Assembly: GCF_002863565.1 (NCBI RefSeq)
Contig: NZ_PGUW01000007.1
Coordinates: 248,001 to 312,000 of the forward strand
Direction: 5' to 3'
Origin: Bacillus sp. V5-8f
Lineage (GTDB): Bacteria; Bacillota; Bacilli; Bacillales; DSM-1321
Length of the DNA stretch: 64,000 nt
Made by a program: the position numbers and the translations under genes. Shown piece by piece: positions 7,606 through 17,529 of the stretch; position 1 is the stretch's first letter; every line of letters starts with the position of its first letter. The notes beneath the pieces are model-generated. The model did not search any database. It was given only the letters and a program-made list of their open reading frames with translations, and had not been told where the DNA came from.

Positions 7606-8640
7606 GTGAAAGCTTCTATTGTGGGTGCGACCGGTTATGGAGGATTGGAGCTGATTAGGCTTTTGCGCCACCACCCCCATTTGGAAATTGCATCGCTCCA
7701 TACGTCATCAAGATTTGGGCGGAAAATCCATGAAGAAAGCCCACACTTACTTCATATGGAATATACATTGGAAGAAATCGTCCCTGAAGAAATCGCTAAG
7801 AAGGCTGATATAGTTTTCCTCGCTACGCCTTCTGGAGTTTCGGCGCAGCTTGCCCCAGATTTTTATAAACTGGGCGTAAAAGTAATTGACCTTTCAGGTG
7901 ATTTGAGGCTAAAGAATCCAGGGGACTATGAAAAATGGTATAAGCATTCCCCAGCTCCTTCAGAAATCCTGGAAGAAGCAGAATACGGGCTCTCAGAATG
8001 GAATGCCCATAATATAAAAAGCGCGAAAATTGTGGCAAATCCAGGGTGCTATCCAACTGCAACGCTGCTTGGGCTGGCACCTTTGTATACGGAAAAATGG
8101 GCCACAGGCCAGGATGTTATAGTTGACGCGAAGTCAGGCTTGTCCGGAGCGGGAAAATCGCCTTCAGCAGCCACGCACTATAGTGAGATCAATGAAAATT
8201 TTAAGATTTATAAAGTCCACGCACATCAGCATGTTCCGGAAATTGAACAGCAGCTTGGGCTATGGAATGTAGATTCACAACCCATTTCCTTCAGTACCCA
8301 TTTGGTACCGATGACCAGGGGAATTATGGCCACGATGTATGTGAAGTTGCGTAGGCACACATCCACACAGGAATTAATAGATTTATATAAAACTGTATAC
8401 GAAAATAACCCATTTGTCCGGGTACAGCCGATGAATTCTTTTCCTTGTACAAAGCAGGTTTATGGATCTAATTTTTGCGATATAGGCATCGCTTTCGATG
8501 AGAGGACAAATAAAGCGACCATCGTATCCGTTATTGATAATTTAATGAAAGGTGCTGCTGGGCAAGCGGTCCAGAATGCGAACATTATAATGGGTGCAGA
8601 CGAAACGGCAGGCCTTTTGAACATACCGTTGTATCCTTAA
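7606..8640 (+). CDS. argC: N-acetyl-gamma-glutamyl-phosphate reductase
   Basis: Third step of arginine synthesis: NADPH-dependent reduction of N-acetylglutamyl-phosphate to the semialdehyde. It has 344 residues. The Rossmann motif GATGYGG lies at 7-13 and the catalytic Cys148 in NPGCYPTA. The start is GTG 7606 behind AGGAGATG. It is first in an operon in the order argC-J-B-D-carA-carB-argF, the same as B. subtilis. Two ARG-box-like sites lie in its promoter. Confidence 0.97.
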   Translation: MKASIVGATGYGGLELIRLLRHHPHLEIASLHTSSRFGRKIHEESPHLLHMEYTLEEIVPEEIAKKADIVFLATPSGVSAQLAPDFYKLGVKVIDLSGDLRLKNPGDYEKWYKHSPAPSEILEEAEYGLSEWNAHNIKSAKIVANPGCYPTATLLGLAPLYTEKWATGQDVIVDAKSGLSGAGKSPSAATHYSEINENFKIYKVHAHQHVPEIEQQLGLWNVDSQPISFSTHLVPMTRGIMATMYVKLRRHTSTQELIDLYKTVYENNPFVRVQPMNSFPCTKQVYGSNFCDIGIAFDERTNKATIVSVIDNLMKGAAGQAVQNANIIMGADETAGLLNIPLYP

Positions 8641-8657
8641 TTACTTGGAGGTTTTTC

Positions 8658-9890
8658 ATGAAAACAATACATCCTGTTGAAGAAATTCAACAAGTTACCC
8701 AGGGAAATATATTAACGCCGAAAGGATTTAAAGCAGCAGGAGTTCATGCAGGATTGCGCTACTCAAAAAAAGATATCGGCATGATCCTATCTGATAATCC
8801 AGCATCTTGTGCTGCTGTATACACTCAGAGCGTTGTCCAGGCGGCTCCGCTTGATGTGACAAGGGAAAGTATTGCGTCCGGGCAGAAGCTGCAAGGGATT
8901 GTCGTAAATAGTGCATGTGCTAATGCATGTACTGGAGAACAGGGATTAAAGGATGCCTTTGAGATGAGGAACTATGCAGCTAACCAATTCGGCTTGCAGG
9001 ACCATTTAGTAGCTGTAGCCTCTACAGGCGTTATTGGTGAATTTATGCAAATGGATAAGGTGAAAAAAGGGATCGCCATGCTTGAGCCAAAGGAATCGAA
9101 TGAAGCAGCGGAAGCTTTTGAAACAGCAATCTTAACTACTGATACAGTAACTAAAAACTGCTGCTACCAAGCGGTTATAGGCGGGCAGCTAATTACAATG
9201 GGCGGTGCAGCGAAGGGATCTGGAATGATCCATCCAAACATGGCAACGATGCTAGGGTTCATCACTACTGACGCTGCCATAGAATCGTCGGACCTCCAGC
9301 TCGCACTTTCCTCGGTGACGGATCTCACATTCAACCAGATTACAGTAGATGGAGATACTTCAACTAATGATATGGTCATTGTCCTTGCGAATGGGCAGGC
9401 AGGAAATGAAAAGGTATCACCTTCTCATCCCGATTGGAAAATCTTTGTGGAATTATTAAAGAAAACTTCGGAAGATCTAGCGAAGCAGATTGCCAAAGAT
9501 GGGGAAGGCGCAACAAAGCTTGTGGAAGTGAATGTCCATGGCATGAAAACCAAGGCGGACGCTCAGGCAATGGCTAAAACAATCATGGGCTCAAACCTGG
9601 TCAAAACTGCGGTTTATGGCTCCGATGCCAACTGGGGCCGTGTCATTGCAGCAATGGGACGGAGCGGACTCACGTTTAATCCAGATAAAGTAAGTATTTC
9701 ATTCGGCCCCATCAATGTATTAAACGGTGGTGTTCCTGTAGCTTTCTCCGAAGAAGAAGCTAAAGCCTATCTGGAACAGAAAAATATTGTTATCCATGTG
9801 GAGTTGCAGGAGGGAGACGAAAAGGGAACTGCCTGGGGCTGCGATTTAACATATGACTATGTGAAAATAAATGCGAGTTACCGGTCGTAA
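8658..9890 (+). CDS. argJ: Bifunctional glutamate N-acetyltransferase / ornithine acetyltransferase
   Basis: ArgJ moves the acetyl group from N-acetylornithine to glutamate; some family members also make N-acetylglutamate from acetyl-CoA. The 410-residue precursor cuts itself between Ala196 and Thr197 in HPNMATMLGF, and the new N-terminal Thr is the nucleophile. Whether this copy is mono- or bifunctional cannot be read from the sequence. No argA or argE gene is in the window. It lies 17 bases after argC with TTGGAGG as ribosome site. Confidence 0.97.
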   Translation: MKTIHPVEEIQQVTQGNILTPKGFKAAGVHAGLRYSKKDIGMILSDNPASCAAVYTQSVVQAAPLDVTRESIASGQKLQGIVVNSACANACTGEQGLKDAFEMRNYAANQFGLQDHLVAVASTGVIGEFMQMDKVKKGIAMLEPKESNEAAEAFETAILTTDTVTKNCCYQAVIGGQLITMGGAAKGSGMIHPNMATMLGFITTDAAIESSDLQLALSSVTDLTFNQITVDGDTSTNDMVIVLANGQAGNEKVSPSHPDWKIFVELLKKTSEDLAKQIAKDGEGATKLVEVNVHGMKTKADAQAMAKTIMGSNLVKTAVYGSDANWGRVIAAMGRSGLTFNPDKVSISFGPINVLNGGVPVAFSEEEAKAYLEQKNIVIHVELQEGDEKGTAWGCDLTYDYVKINASYRS

Positions 9891-9902
9891 GGAGGTTCCC
9901 TG

Positions 9903-10676
9903 ATGAAAGTTTTGGTCATAAAATGCGGCGGAAGCATTATAGATGAATTGTCGCCTTTATTTTTTGAAAGTTTGAAACAGTTAAAGCGAAGCGGCTGCCA
10001 GCTAGTATTTGTGCATGGCGGGGGACCCGATATTAATACAATGCTTGCAAAATATGAAATTGAACCTGTGTTTGAGAAAGGTCTCCGAAAGACAACGGAT
10101 GACGTACTGAATATTGTTGAGCTAATGCTTGCAGGGAAATCAAATCGAAGCATTGTCCACAAGCTGACTCTTAATGGAATTAATGCAATCGGATTGAATG
10201 GCTCGGACGGAAAGCTGCTCGCAGGGGATTTTATTAATGAAGCTTCCCTTGGTGCGGTAGGAGAAATAAATAGTGTCAATACTGAATTGCTTTATATGTT
10301 GTTAGATAAAGGGCTCTCACCTGTTCTGACCCCAATAGCCATTACAGAAGACGGCAGAAAGCTGAATGTTAACGCTGATATGGCAGCCGGTGCGGTAGCC
10401 AAGGCGCTTGATGCCTACAGTTGCCTGTTTGTCACTGACGTTAAGGGTGTCATGAAGGATGGCAGTATCATAGAAGAGCTTACTGAAAGGCAAACGCAAG
10501 ACCTAATAAGTGAAGGTTCAATATACGGTGGCATGATCCCAAAAGTAGAAACAGCCTTATCTGTGTTAAAAAAAGGTATCAATGAAGTCATGATCGTGAG
10601 CGGCAAGGAATCCTTTTACAACAATGGACAATTTATTGGAACTAAATTTGTAAGCGAACAGGAGGTAATGAATTGA
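9903..10676 (+). CDS. argB: Acetylglutamate kinase
   Basis: Phosphorylates N-acetylglutamate, the second step of arginine synthesis. 257 residues, the short form without the N-terminal helix that many arginine-inhibited kinases carry, so direct feedback inhibition is less likely (inference). Motifs: Lys7 in VIKCGGS, the glycine-rich loop HGGGPDIN and the C-terminal nucleotide-binding segment. The ribosome site AAGGAGG sits just before ATG 9903, right after argJ. Its stop overlaps the TTG start of argD. Confidence 0.96.
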   Translation: MKVLVIKCGGSIIDELSPLFFESLKQLKRSGCQLVFVHGGGPDINTMLAKYEIEPVFEKGLRKTTDDVLNIVELMLAGKSNRSIVHKLTLNGINAIGLNGSDGKLLAGDFINEASLGAVGEINSVNTELLYMLLDKGLSPVLTPIAITEDGRKLNVNADMAAGAVAKALDAYSCLFVTDVKGVMKDGSIIEELTERQTQDLISEGSIYGGMIPKVETALSVLKKGINEVMIVSGKESFYNNGQFIGTKFVSEQEVMN

Positions 10677-11830
10677 GCGCATTGTTCCCCACATACCAAA
10701 AATGGAGCATTGAACCAGCCAGTGCAAGCGGTTCTTGGTTGACAGACCAGAATGGAAAGACGTACCTAGACTTTACGTCAGGAATTGGAGTTTTAAATCT
10801 TGGTCATTGCCACCCGTACGTTAAGAAAGCAGTACAGGACCAGCTGGAAAAGTTCTGGCATACCTCAAATTTGTTCGAAAGCAAGGGACAAGAAGAAGCA
10901 GCCGGGCTATTAGCTCAGGCAACAGGTTTGGACCGGGTCTTCTTTTGCAATAGCGGAGCCGAAGCGAATGAAGCGGCGATCAAGCTTGCAAGAAAGGCTA
11001 CAGGAAAAAGTAAGATTGTGACCTTTCATCAATCCTTTCATGGCAGGACATTTGCCACAATGGCTGCAACCGGCCAAGAGAAGGTAAGAATGGGATACGG
11101 CCGGATGCTTGAGGAATTTGAGTATTGCACATATAACGATAGTGAACAACTGTCAAAGGCAGTTGATGAAAATACCGCAGCGGTCATGCTGGAGGTAGTG
11201 CAGGGTGAGGGCGGGATCCATGTAGCAAACCAGGACTTCCTGAATACAATAAAGGAAGTTTGCTCTAAAAAAGGGACCCTAATCATCGTTGATGAAATCC
11301 AGACAGGGATTGGCAGAACAGGTACCCCATTTGCTTTCCAGCATTTTGAATTTGATCCGGATATCATAACCGTTGCAAAAGGGCTTGGAAACGGGCTGCC
11401 AATCGGAGCTGTAATAGGCAAAGAGGAACTAGCTGAACACTTTGGGCCTGGAAGCCACGGTTCGACGTTTGGCGGTAATCCTGTAAGTATTGCAAGCGCA
11501 AAGGCGGTTTTACAGAAAATTCTGGATAATGGATTTTCAGCGGAAGTCACCGAAAAGGGACAATATTTCCTTGAAAAGCTTAACGAAGATCTTCAAAATG
11601 AGCCTTCTGTAAAGGAAGTTCGTGGATTGGGATTAATGATAGGGATTGAGTTGAAGGAACCAGCCCAGGCGTTGCTAGAACCACTGCAGCAGGAAGGGTT
11701 GCTAACATTAACTGCAGGGCCTAACGTACTTCGCCTGCTTCCGCCTTTAACAGTTGAAAAAACTGAACTGGATATTGCCGCTGAAAAGATTGCAAATGCA
11801 ATTAAAGCACTCCCAGTCGTACAAAGTTGA
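10673..11830 (+). CDS. argD: Acetylornithine aminotransferase
   Basis: PLP enzyme that makes N-acetylornithine from the semialdehyde and glutamate; 385 residues. The PLP lysine is Lys236 in TVAKGLGNG, and the phosphate-binding segment SGAEANE is near residue 95. It starts at TTG 10673, which overlaps the argB stop as TTGA, with AGGAGG upstream. That overlap suggests translational coupling. A copy of its last 16 or so codons, now decayed, lies about 170 bases downstream. Confidence 0.96.
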   Translation: MSALFPTYQKWSIEPASASGSWLTDQNGKTYLDFTSGIGVLNLGHCHPYVKKAVQDQLEKFWHTSNLFESKGQEEAAGLLAQATGLDRVFFCNSGAEANEAAIKLARKATGKSKIVTFHQSFHGRTFATMAATGQEKVRMGYGRMLEEFEYCTYNDSEQLSKAVDENTAAVMLEVVQGEGGIHVANQDFLNTIKEVCSKKGTLIIVDEIQTGIGRTGTPFAFQHFEFDPDIITVAKGLGNGLPIGAVIGKEELAEHFGPGSHGSTFGGNPVSIASAKAVLQKILDNGFSAEVTEKGQYFLEKLNEDLQNEPSVKEVRGLGLMIGIELKEPAQALLEPLQQEGLLTLTAGPNVLRLLPPLTVEKTELDIAAEKIANAIKALPVVQS

Positions 11831-12065
11831 CCCTTAACCTGCCACTAAAAGCATCTCACAGGCATGGTAAATCGGGGCTGTAGAAGAGGCGCAGCCTTTT
11901 GCTTACCTGCATTAGGAAGGATGGCTAACACTAGTTAACAATGCCTACACGTACTGCGCTTGCTTCCTCCGTTTAGACAGAAAAAGTGAACGTAGCCTTG
12001 GTGCCGAAAAGATTGCTAAAGCGATCAAAGCGACAGTCCTACAAGGTTGAATTTTTATGATATAA
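11831..12065 (+). other. argD-carA spacer
   Basis: About 290 bases separate argD and carA, more than elsewhere in the operon. It holds a degraded copy of the argD 3' end (12001-12050). I see no clear rho-independent terminator, so read-through from argC into carA is possible besides the local carA promoter. Confidence 0.5.
12001..12050 (+). pseudogene. Duplicated, decayed 3' end of argD
   Basis: The frame reads AEKIAKAIKATVLQG then stop, against AEKIANAIKALPVVQS then stop at the true argD end. The DNA is also alike (GCCGAAAAGATTGC here, GCTGAAAAGATTGC in argD). No start codon or upstream domain is left. Confidence 0.75.
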
Positions 12066-12105
12066 CTTGTATAAAAATACTTTTATTTTATTAAATATTC
12101 GTCAT
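12066..12105 (+). promoter_or_regulatory. carA operator/promoter region with paired ARG-box-like sites
   Basis: TGTATAAAAATACT (12068-12081) fits TGNATWWWWATNCA at seven of eight fixed bases. A weaker site (five of eight) is centred 20 bases downstream near 12094.5. The spacing equals that of the argC pair. TTGTAT at 12067-12072 with an AT-rich TTAAAT near 12091 may form the promoter. Confidence 0.55.
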
Positions 12106-12121
12106 CTACAGAGGTGGAATC

Positions 12122-13204
12122 ATGAAAATCTATTTGCATTTATCAAATGGCAATTCCTTTGAAGGAAATATGATCACTAAACCGGTTAATACGGAAATCA
12201 AAGGAGAAGTCGTTTTCTACACAGGTATGACCGGTTATCAGGAGGTATTAACCGACCCTTCTTATAAAGACCAAATTATAGTGTTTACGTATCCGCTGGT
12301 TGGCAACTACGGAATCAATGAACATGACTTTGAAAGCAGACAACCGCATGTAGCGGGAGTGATTGTATATGAAGGGAACATGAACCACTCCCATTACCAG
12401 GCCAAATACTCTTTAAAGGACTATCTGGAAAAATGGGATATTCCGCTTATCGGCAACATTGACACGCGGGCTCTTGTCAAAAACATCCGGCAGGAAGGTT
12501 CCATGGAGGCCGCAATCACGACTGAAAGTACGTATGATACTTCAGCATTGATCGAAAAAGCAAAAAATGTCGTACAGGAAGTGTCCTCATACGAAATAAA
12601 AAGCTATGGCGAAGGTAAAACACATATCGTGTTGATGGATTTCGGATACAAAAAGTCTATCCTGGATTCCCTGCTCTTGCATGGCTGTAAGGTTACAGTG
12701 GTCCCATTTGACACAACTATGGAAAAAGTAAAATCATTGAATCCTGACGGTATTATGCTTTCAAACGGACCTGGGGACCCGAAACAATTACAGGGTTTAT
12801 TGGGGAACATTAAAGATATTGTTTCTGGTTTCCCGACGATGGCGATTTGTCTGGGCCACCAGTTAACGGCTCTGGCTTTTGGGGGAAATACAAAAAAAAT
12901 GTTGTTTGGCCATCGAGGGGCAAATCAGCCTGTCGTGGATATAGAGTCAAACCGAGTGTATATGAGTTCACAAAACCACAGCTATGAAGTTGACGAACCA
13001 AGCTTGGAACAGACTCCACTATGTGTCAGATTCCGCAATGTCAATGACGGGTCAGTGGAGGGCCTGAAGCATTCTACATTGCCAATTATCACTACACAAT
13101 ACCATCCGGAAGCAAATCCCGGCCCAGCTGAAAGCAGTACGCTTTTCCAGGAATTTTTGCAGATGGTAAATGAGAATAGCGGGAGAGTAAAAGCATATGC
13201 CTAA
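12122..13204 (+). CDS. carA: Carbamoyl-phosphate synthase small (glutaminase) subunit, arginine-type
   Basis: Releases ammonia from glutamine for carbamoyl-phosphate synthesis; 360 residues. The class-I amidotransferase nucleophile is Cys243 in AICLGHQ, and the His/Glu pair is in YHPEANPGP. It sits in the arginine operon rather than next to pyr genes, so it is the arginine-specific enzyme. Start at ATG 12122 with AGAGGTGG. The carB start overlaps its 3' end by eight bases. Confidence 0.96.
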   Translation: MKIYLHLSNGNSFEGNMITKPVNTEIKGEVVFYTGMTGYQEVLTDPSYKDQIIVFTYPLVGNYGINEHDFESRQPHVAGVIVYEGNMNHSHYQAKYSLKDYLEKWDIPLIGNIDTRALVKNIRQEGSMEAAITTESTYDTSALIEKAKNVVQEVSSYEIKSYGEGKTHIVLMDFGYKKSILDSLLLHGCKVTVVPFDTTMEKVKSLNPDGIMLSNGPGDPKQLQGLLGNIKDIVSGFPTMAICLGHQLTALAFGGNTKKMLFGHRGANQPVVDIESNRVYMSSQNHSYEVDEPSLEQTPLCVRFRNVNDGSVEGLKHSTLPIITTQYHPEANPGPAESSTLFQEFLQMVNENSGRVKAYA

Positions 13205-16200
13205 AGATACTAGCATCCAGACAATCCTGGTAATCGGGTCTGGACCGATTGTAATAGGCCAGGCAGCGGAATTTGATTACGCAGGGACCCAGGCTTGCCT
13301 CGCATTGAAAGAAGAAGGCTATAAAGTAATCCTGGTTAACAATAATCCGGCCACGATCATGACAGACGATATGAACGCAGATGTCGTTTATTTTGAACCG
13401 CTTACTGTCGACGTGGTGGAAAGAATTATCGAACATGAACGGCCTTGTGGCCTTCTTGCCACATTGGGCGGGCAGACCGGCCTAAATCTGGCCTTTCAAT
13501 TGCACGAGCAAGGAATTTTAGAGAAATATGGTGTGAGGCTTCTAGGAACACCAATCGATTCTATTAAAAAAGGGGAGGACCGCGAGCTCTTCCGGGAGCT
13601 AATGTTCCAAATAAACGAACCTGTTCCTGAAAGCCAAATTGTCCATACTACGGATGAAGCCATTACGTTTGCTGAAAAAATTGGCTTCCCGATCATTGTC
13701 CGTCCTGCTTATACATTAGGTGGTACCGGCGGCGGGATTGCTGATCATATGGAACAGTTCAAGGAGCTAGTCCGGGGAGGGCTGCAGGAAAGCCCTATTA
13801 CCCAATGCTTAATAGAAAAAAGCATTGCTGGATTTAAGGAAATTGAGTACGAAGTAATGAGGGACGGTAATAACACTTGCATTACAATATGTAATATGGA
13901 AAATATCGATCCCGTCGGAATCCATACGGGGGATTCCGTTGTTGTGGCACCTTCCCAGACACTTACGGATGATGAATACCAGATGCTCCGTTCAGCATCA
14001 ATTAAAATCATTTCATCGCTGGGAATCATTGGCGGGTGCAATATCCAGTTCGCCCTGGATCCGCACAGTAAAAAATATTATTTGATTGAAGTCAATCCTC
14101 GGGTAAGCCGTTCATCTGCTCTGGCATCCAAAGCAACTGGCTATCCGATTGCACGGATTGCGGCCAAATTGGCGGTTGGCTACCACTTATCAGAATTGAT
14201 TAATCCGGTAACCAAAAGCACATATGCAAGCTTCGAGCCGGCGCTTGATTATGTCGCGGTAAAATTCCCGCGCTGGCCTTTCGATAAATTCACAAGTGCC
14301 AACCGTAAGCTGGGTACGCAAATGAAAGCTACGGGAGAAGTTATGGCTCTTCACCGGAACCTTGAAGGAGCCGTGCAAAAAGCGGTAGACTCTTTGGAAT
14401 TAAAAACCATGGGCTTTCAGCTTACCGCATTAAAAGAAAAATCAGTTGAGGAACTTTGGAAAGCACTCTTTGAATCTACCGACGAGCGAATATTTGTCGT
14501 TTTTGAATTGATTCGTAAGGGTGTATCTGTCGAACAGGTGCATGAGGCAACTTTGATGGATTATTTCTTCCTGCATTCCTTTGCTTCCATTATTGAAGCC
14601 GAAAAAGTGGCTGCCAACGCTAAGCCGCTTTCCCTATCAAAAGATGAGCTCCAATCGATGAAGGAAAAAGGGATGTCTGACCGTTATTTGGCAGCTGTTT
14701 GGAACCTGAAGGAAGCCGAAATAAGAAATTGGCGGAAACAGCTTGGAGTGGTTGCTGTTTATAAAACGGTTGATACATGTGCTGCCGAATTTGAATCTCA
14801 CACCAACTATTATTACTCTACTTACTTTGGCGAGAATGAACAGAAAAAATCAGAAAAGCAGAAAGTGTTGACCATTGGCAGCGGACCGATACGGATTGGA
14901 CAGGGAATTGAATTTGATTACTGTTCTGTCCATGGAGTTTATGCGCTGGAACAAGAAAACATAGAAACGATCATGATCAATAATAATCCGGAGACGGTGA
15001 GCACTGATTTTGCAACGGCGGACCGTTTATATTTTGAGCCATTGACGATGGAATATGTGCTAAATGTTATAGAAGCGGAAGGCGTTACAGATGTGATCGT
15101 GCAATTTGGAGGACAGACTGCTATAAACCTTGCTAAAGGATTAGAGGAATATGGGGTTAATCTTCTGGGTACCTCGTTTGACATTCTAGACCAATTGGAG
15201 GATAGGGACCGTTTTTATCAATTGCTTCAAAAGCTGGGAATTCCTCATGTTCCAGGTACGATGGCTAACAACGAAAAGGAGCTTGTCCGTAACTCAACCA
15301 ATATAGGATTTCCTGTTTTAATAAGGCCATCCTACGTTATTGGCGGCCAGGGAATGGAAATTTTTATAGATAAGGAAAGCTTGCTAGAGCGTCTTGGAAA
15401 TGGCAAGAGCCTTGCCTATCCTGTCTTAATTGATTCTTACATTCCTGGAAAGGAAGCAGAGATCGACTTGATTGCAGATGGGAAAGATGTTTTTATCCCT
15501 ATCGTTGCTGAACATATTGAAAGAGCAGGTGTCCATTCCGGTGACAGTATGGCAATGCTTCCATCCCTGAATCTGACAGCAGCACAAAAGCAAAAAATGG
15601 CGGATTATGCCAAAGCAATTGTCGAAGAACTGGATTATAAAGGCTTAATGAATATTCAATTTGTCATTGAAGAAGATGAGATATACGTTTTAGAGGTAAA
15701 TCCACGAGCCAGCCGGACGATCCCAATTATTAGTAAAGTAACAGGGGTTCCGATGGTGCAGGCTGCAACAAAAGTATTGCTTGGGAAATATTCACTGTCG
15801 GATTTATTCGAAAAAACAGGCCTTATGAAAGATATCAATTTCAGCGTAGTCAAGTATCCTGTGTTTTCGACATTTGCACTAAGTGGTCTGGATTCAAAAA
15901 TTGGTCCGGAAATGAAATCTACAGGCGAAGGAATTGCCATTGGCGCAGATTTTCAGGAAGCATTAGCTAAGGTATTTCATTCCCGGTTAAAAACGAATGT
16001 AAACCAAATTTACAAGGCCGATTCAGTAGTTCTGGACGAAAGCACAGTATCAGAATTGGAACAATTAGGTTATAGTGTAGTCAATACAACATTTGATGAG
16101 TGGTTAAAATCTGGAAAAGGGGCTGCTGTTCTGGCTTATACCGCCAGTCCAGAAGATAAGCAAATAAGATTATTGGCAGCCAAGTACCGATTGCAGATTT

Positions 16201-16316
16201 TTACAGAGGAAGAAACCTTTAAAGCATATTTGAAGGGGCTTGCTTGCAAGGAGAAGGGAATTGCCTCACTGCAAGAGTGGCTGGCAAAACAATCAGAAGG
16301 AGTGACACAAGCATGA
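13197..16316 (+). CDS. carB: Carbamoyl-phosphate synthase large subunit, arginine-type
   Basis: 1039-residue synthase that joins bicarbonate, ammonia and two ATP to carbamoyl phosphate. It has two homologous ATP-grasp halves; the second begins near residue 555 (LTIGSGPIRIGQGIEFDY repeats the first IVIGQAAEFDYAG). The C-terminal allosteric domain is shorter and more diverged than in the pyrimidine enzyme. Start ATG 13197 overlaps the end of carA. Its stop overlaps the argF start as ATGA. Confidence 0.97.
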   Translation: MPKDTSIQTILVIGSGPIVIGQAAEFDYAGTQACLALKEEGYKVILVNNNPATIMTDDMNADVVYFEPLTVDVVERIIEHERPCGLLATLGGQTGLNLAFQLHEQGILEKYGVRLLGTPIDSIKKGEDRELFRELMFQINEPVPESQIVHTTDEAITFAEKIGFPIIVRPAYTLGGTGGGIADHMEQFKELVRGGLQESPITQCLIEKSIAGFKEIEYEVMRDGNNTCITICNMENIDPVGIHTGDSVVVAPSQTLTDDEYQMLRSASIKIISSLGIIGGCNIQFALDPHSKKYYLIEVNPRVSRSSALASKATGYPIARIAAKLAVGYHLSELINPVTKSTYASFEPALDYVAVKFPRWPFDKFTSANRKLGTQMKATGEVMALHRNLEGAVQKAVDSLELKTMGFQLTALKEKSVEELWKALFESTDERIFVVFELIRKGVSVEQVHEATLMDYFFLHSFASIIEAEKVAANAKPLSLSKDELQSMKEKGMSDRYLAAVWNLKEAEIRNWRKQLGVVAVYKTVDTCAAEFESHTNYYYSTYFGENEQKKSEKQKVLTIGSGPIRIGQGIEFDYCSVHGVYALEQENIETIMINNNPETVSTDFATADRLYFEPLTMEYVLNVIEAEGVTDVIVQFGGQTAINLAKGLEEYGVNLLGTSFDILDQLEDRDRFYQLLQKLGIPHVPGTMANNEKELVRNSTNIGFPVLIRPSYVIGGQGMEIFIDKESLLERLGNGKSLAYPVLIDSYIPGKEAEIDLIADGKDVFIPIVAEHIERAGVHSGDSMAMLPSLNLTAAQKQKMADYAKAIVEELDYKGLMNIQFVIEEDEIYVLEVNPRASRTIPIISKVTGVPMVQAATKVLLGKYSLSDLFEKTGLMKDINFSVVKYPVFSTFALSGLDSKIGPEMKSTGEGIAIGADFQEALAKVFHSRLKTNVNQIYKADSVVLDESTVSELEQLGYSVVNTTFDEWLKSGKGAAVLAYTASPEDKQIRLLAAKYRLQIFTEEETFKAYLKGLACKEKGIASLQEWLAKQSEGVTQA

Positions 16317-17260
16317 GGGCAACCGAATTAAAAATTCTCCAGCAAAAAGACTTTCTGGCACTCGCAGATCTTTCTGGCGATCAAATCCTACACTTGCTTG
16401 AGCTTGCGAAGGACATTAAAAATAAACTGTCAAAGGGCGAGGAATATCGCCCTTTGAATGGAAAAACGCTTGGAATGATTTTTGAAAAATCCTCTACACG
16501 TACTCGGGTTTCTTTTGAAGTAGGAATGCTCCAGTTAGGGGGACATGCACTGTTTCTAAGCAGCAATGACCTGCAAATTGGCAGAGGAGAAACTATTTCC
16601 GACACCGCAAAGGTGTTGTCACAGTATCTAGATGGAATCATGATCCGCACGTTTGAACATGAAAAAGTAAAAGAACTGGCAGCAAATGCCGATATTCCGG
16701 TGATTAACGGGCTTACAGACTCTGCTCATCCTTGCCAGGCTCTAGCTGATTTGCTAACAATCCAGGAGGTAAAAGGCAGCTTAAAGGGCTTTAAAATGGC
16801 CTATATTGGAGACGGAAATAATATGGCTCATTCATTAATGATCGCTTGTGCAAAAACGGGTATGGATTTTGCAATTGGGTGCCCTTCTAATTATATGCCT
16901 GATAATGAAATTGTAGAGCTTGCCCAGAAAGAAGCGGCAGCCAACAATTGTAAAATTGAAGTCCATACCTCAGCCGAGGCTGCGATAAAAGATGCAGACA
17001 TAGTTTATTCCGATGTGTGGACATCTATGGGGCAAGAACAAGAAAATGAACTGCGTTTGAAAGAATTTAAGGATTATCAAATCAATGCGGAGTTAGTAAG
17101 CGGTGCAAAAACCGATTATATCTTCATGCATTGTCTGCCTGCCCACCGTGAGGAAGAAGTAACCGCAGAAATTATTGACGGTCCGCATTCTGTCATCTTC
17201 CATCAAGCAGGGAATCGACTTCATGCACAAAAGGCTATTCTTGTAGATCTGATGTCTTAA
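16313..17260 (+). CDS. argF: Ornithine carbamoyltransferase
   Basis: Makes citrulline from ornithine and carbamoyl phosphate; 315 residues. Carbamoyl-phosphate motif STRTR is at 61-65, HPCQ follows near 140, and the ornithine-side HCLP motif is near 280. I start it at ATG 16313, which overlaps the carB stop (ATGA) behind AAGGAGTG. An in-frame extension upstream lies inside carB and is not likely real. It is the last gene of the operon. Confidence 0.97.
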   Translation: MRATELKILQQKDFLALADLSGDQILHLLELAKDIKNKLSKGEEYRPLNGKTLGMIFEKSSTRTRVSFEVGMLQLGGHALFLSSNDLQIGRGETISDTAKVLSQYLDGIMIRTFEHEKVKELAANADIPVINGLTDSAHPCQALADLLTIQEVKGSLKGFKMAYIGDGNNMAHSLMIACAKTGMDFAIGCPSNYMPDNEIVELAQKEAAANNCKIEVHTSAEAAIKDADIVYSDVWTSMGQEQENELRLKEFKDYQINAELVSGAKTDYIFMHCLPAHREEEVTAEIIDGPHSVIFHQAGNRLHAQKAILVDLMS

Positions 17261-17333
17261 GAGCAAAAAACAGTCATGTTCGATAGACAATAGGAAACAA
17301 TAATGTAGCAGCCATAGCAAAGGAGAGATGACG

Positions 17334-17513
17334 ATGGGACAGAATCATCAATTCAGGCCAGGGCAACAAGCTCCCAATAACGGCGTTTATGTTGAAATTG
17401 GCGAGACGGGGAGCATGGTGGTAAATCCTCAAAGGATTAAACTGAAAACGGGAGACCGTTTCCCGGAAACATCAAATCACAACCGCCTATGGACATATAG
17501 GCGGAAACCTTGA
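17334..17513 (+). CDS. yjzC: Small YjzC-family protein
   Basis: 59-residue protein of the YjzC family, found after argF in Bacillus. Typical sequence: FRPGQQAPNNGVYVEIGETGS, then a basic C-terminus ending WTYRRKP. The start is ATG 17334, eight bases after AAAGGAG; an ATG at 17328 is too close to that site. No membrane segment. Its function is not known; a strong terminator follows. Confidence 0.88.
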   Translation: MGQNHQFRPGQQAPNNGVYVEIGETGSMVVNPQRIKLKTGDRFPETSNHNRLWTYRRKP

Positions 17514-17529
17514 ATATGGCAGCCAAGTT

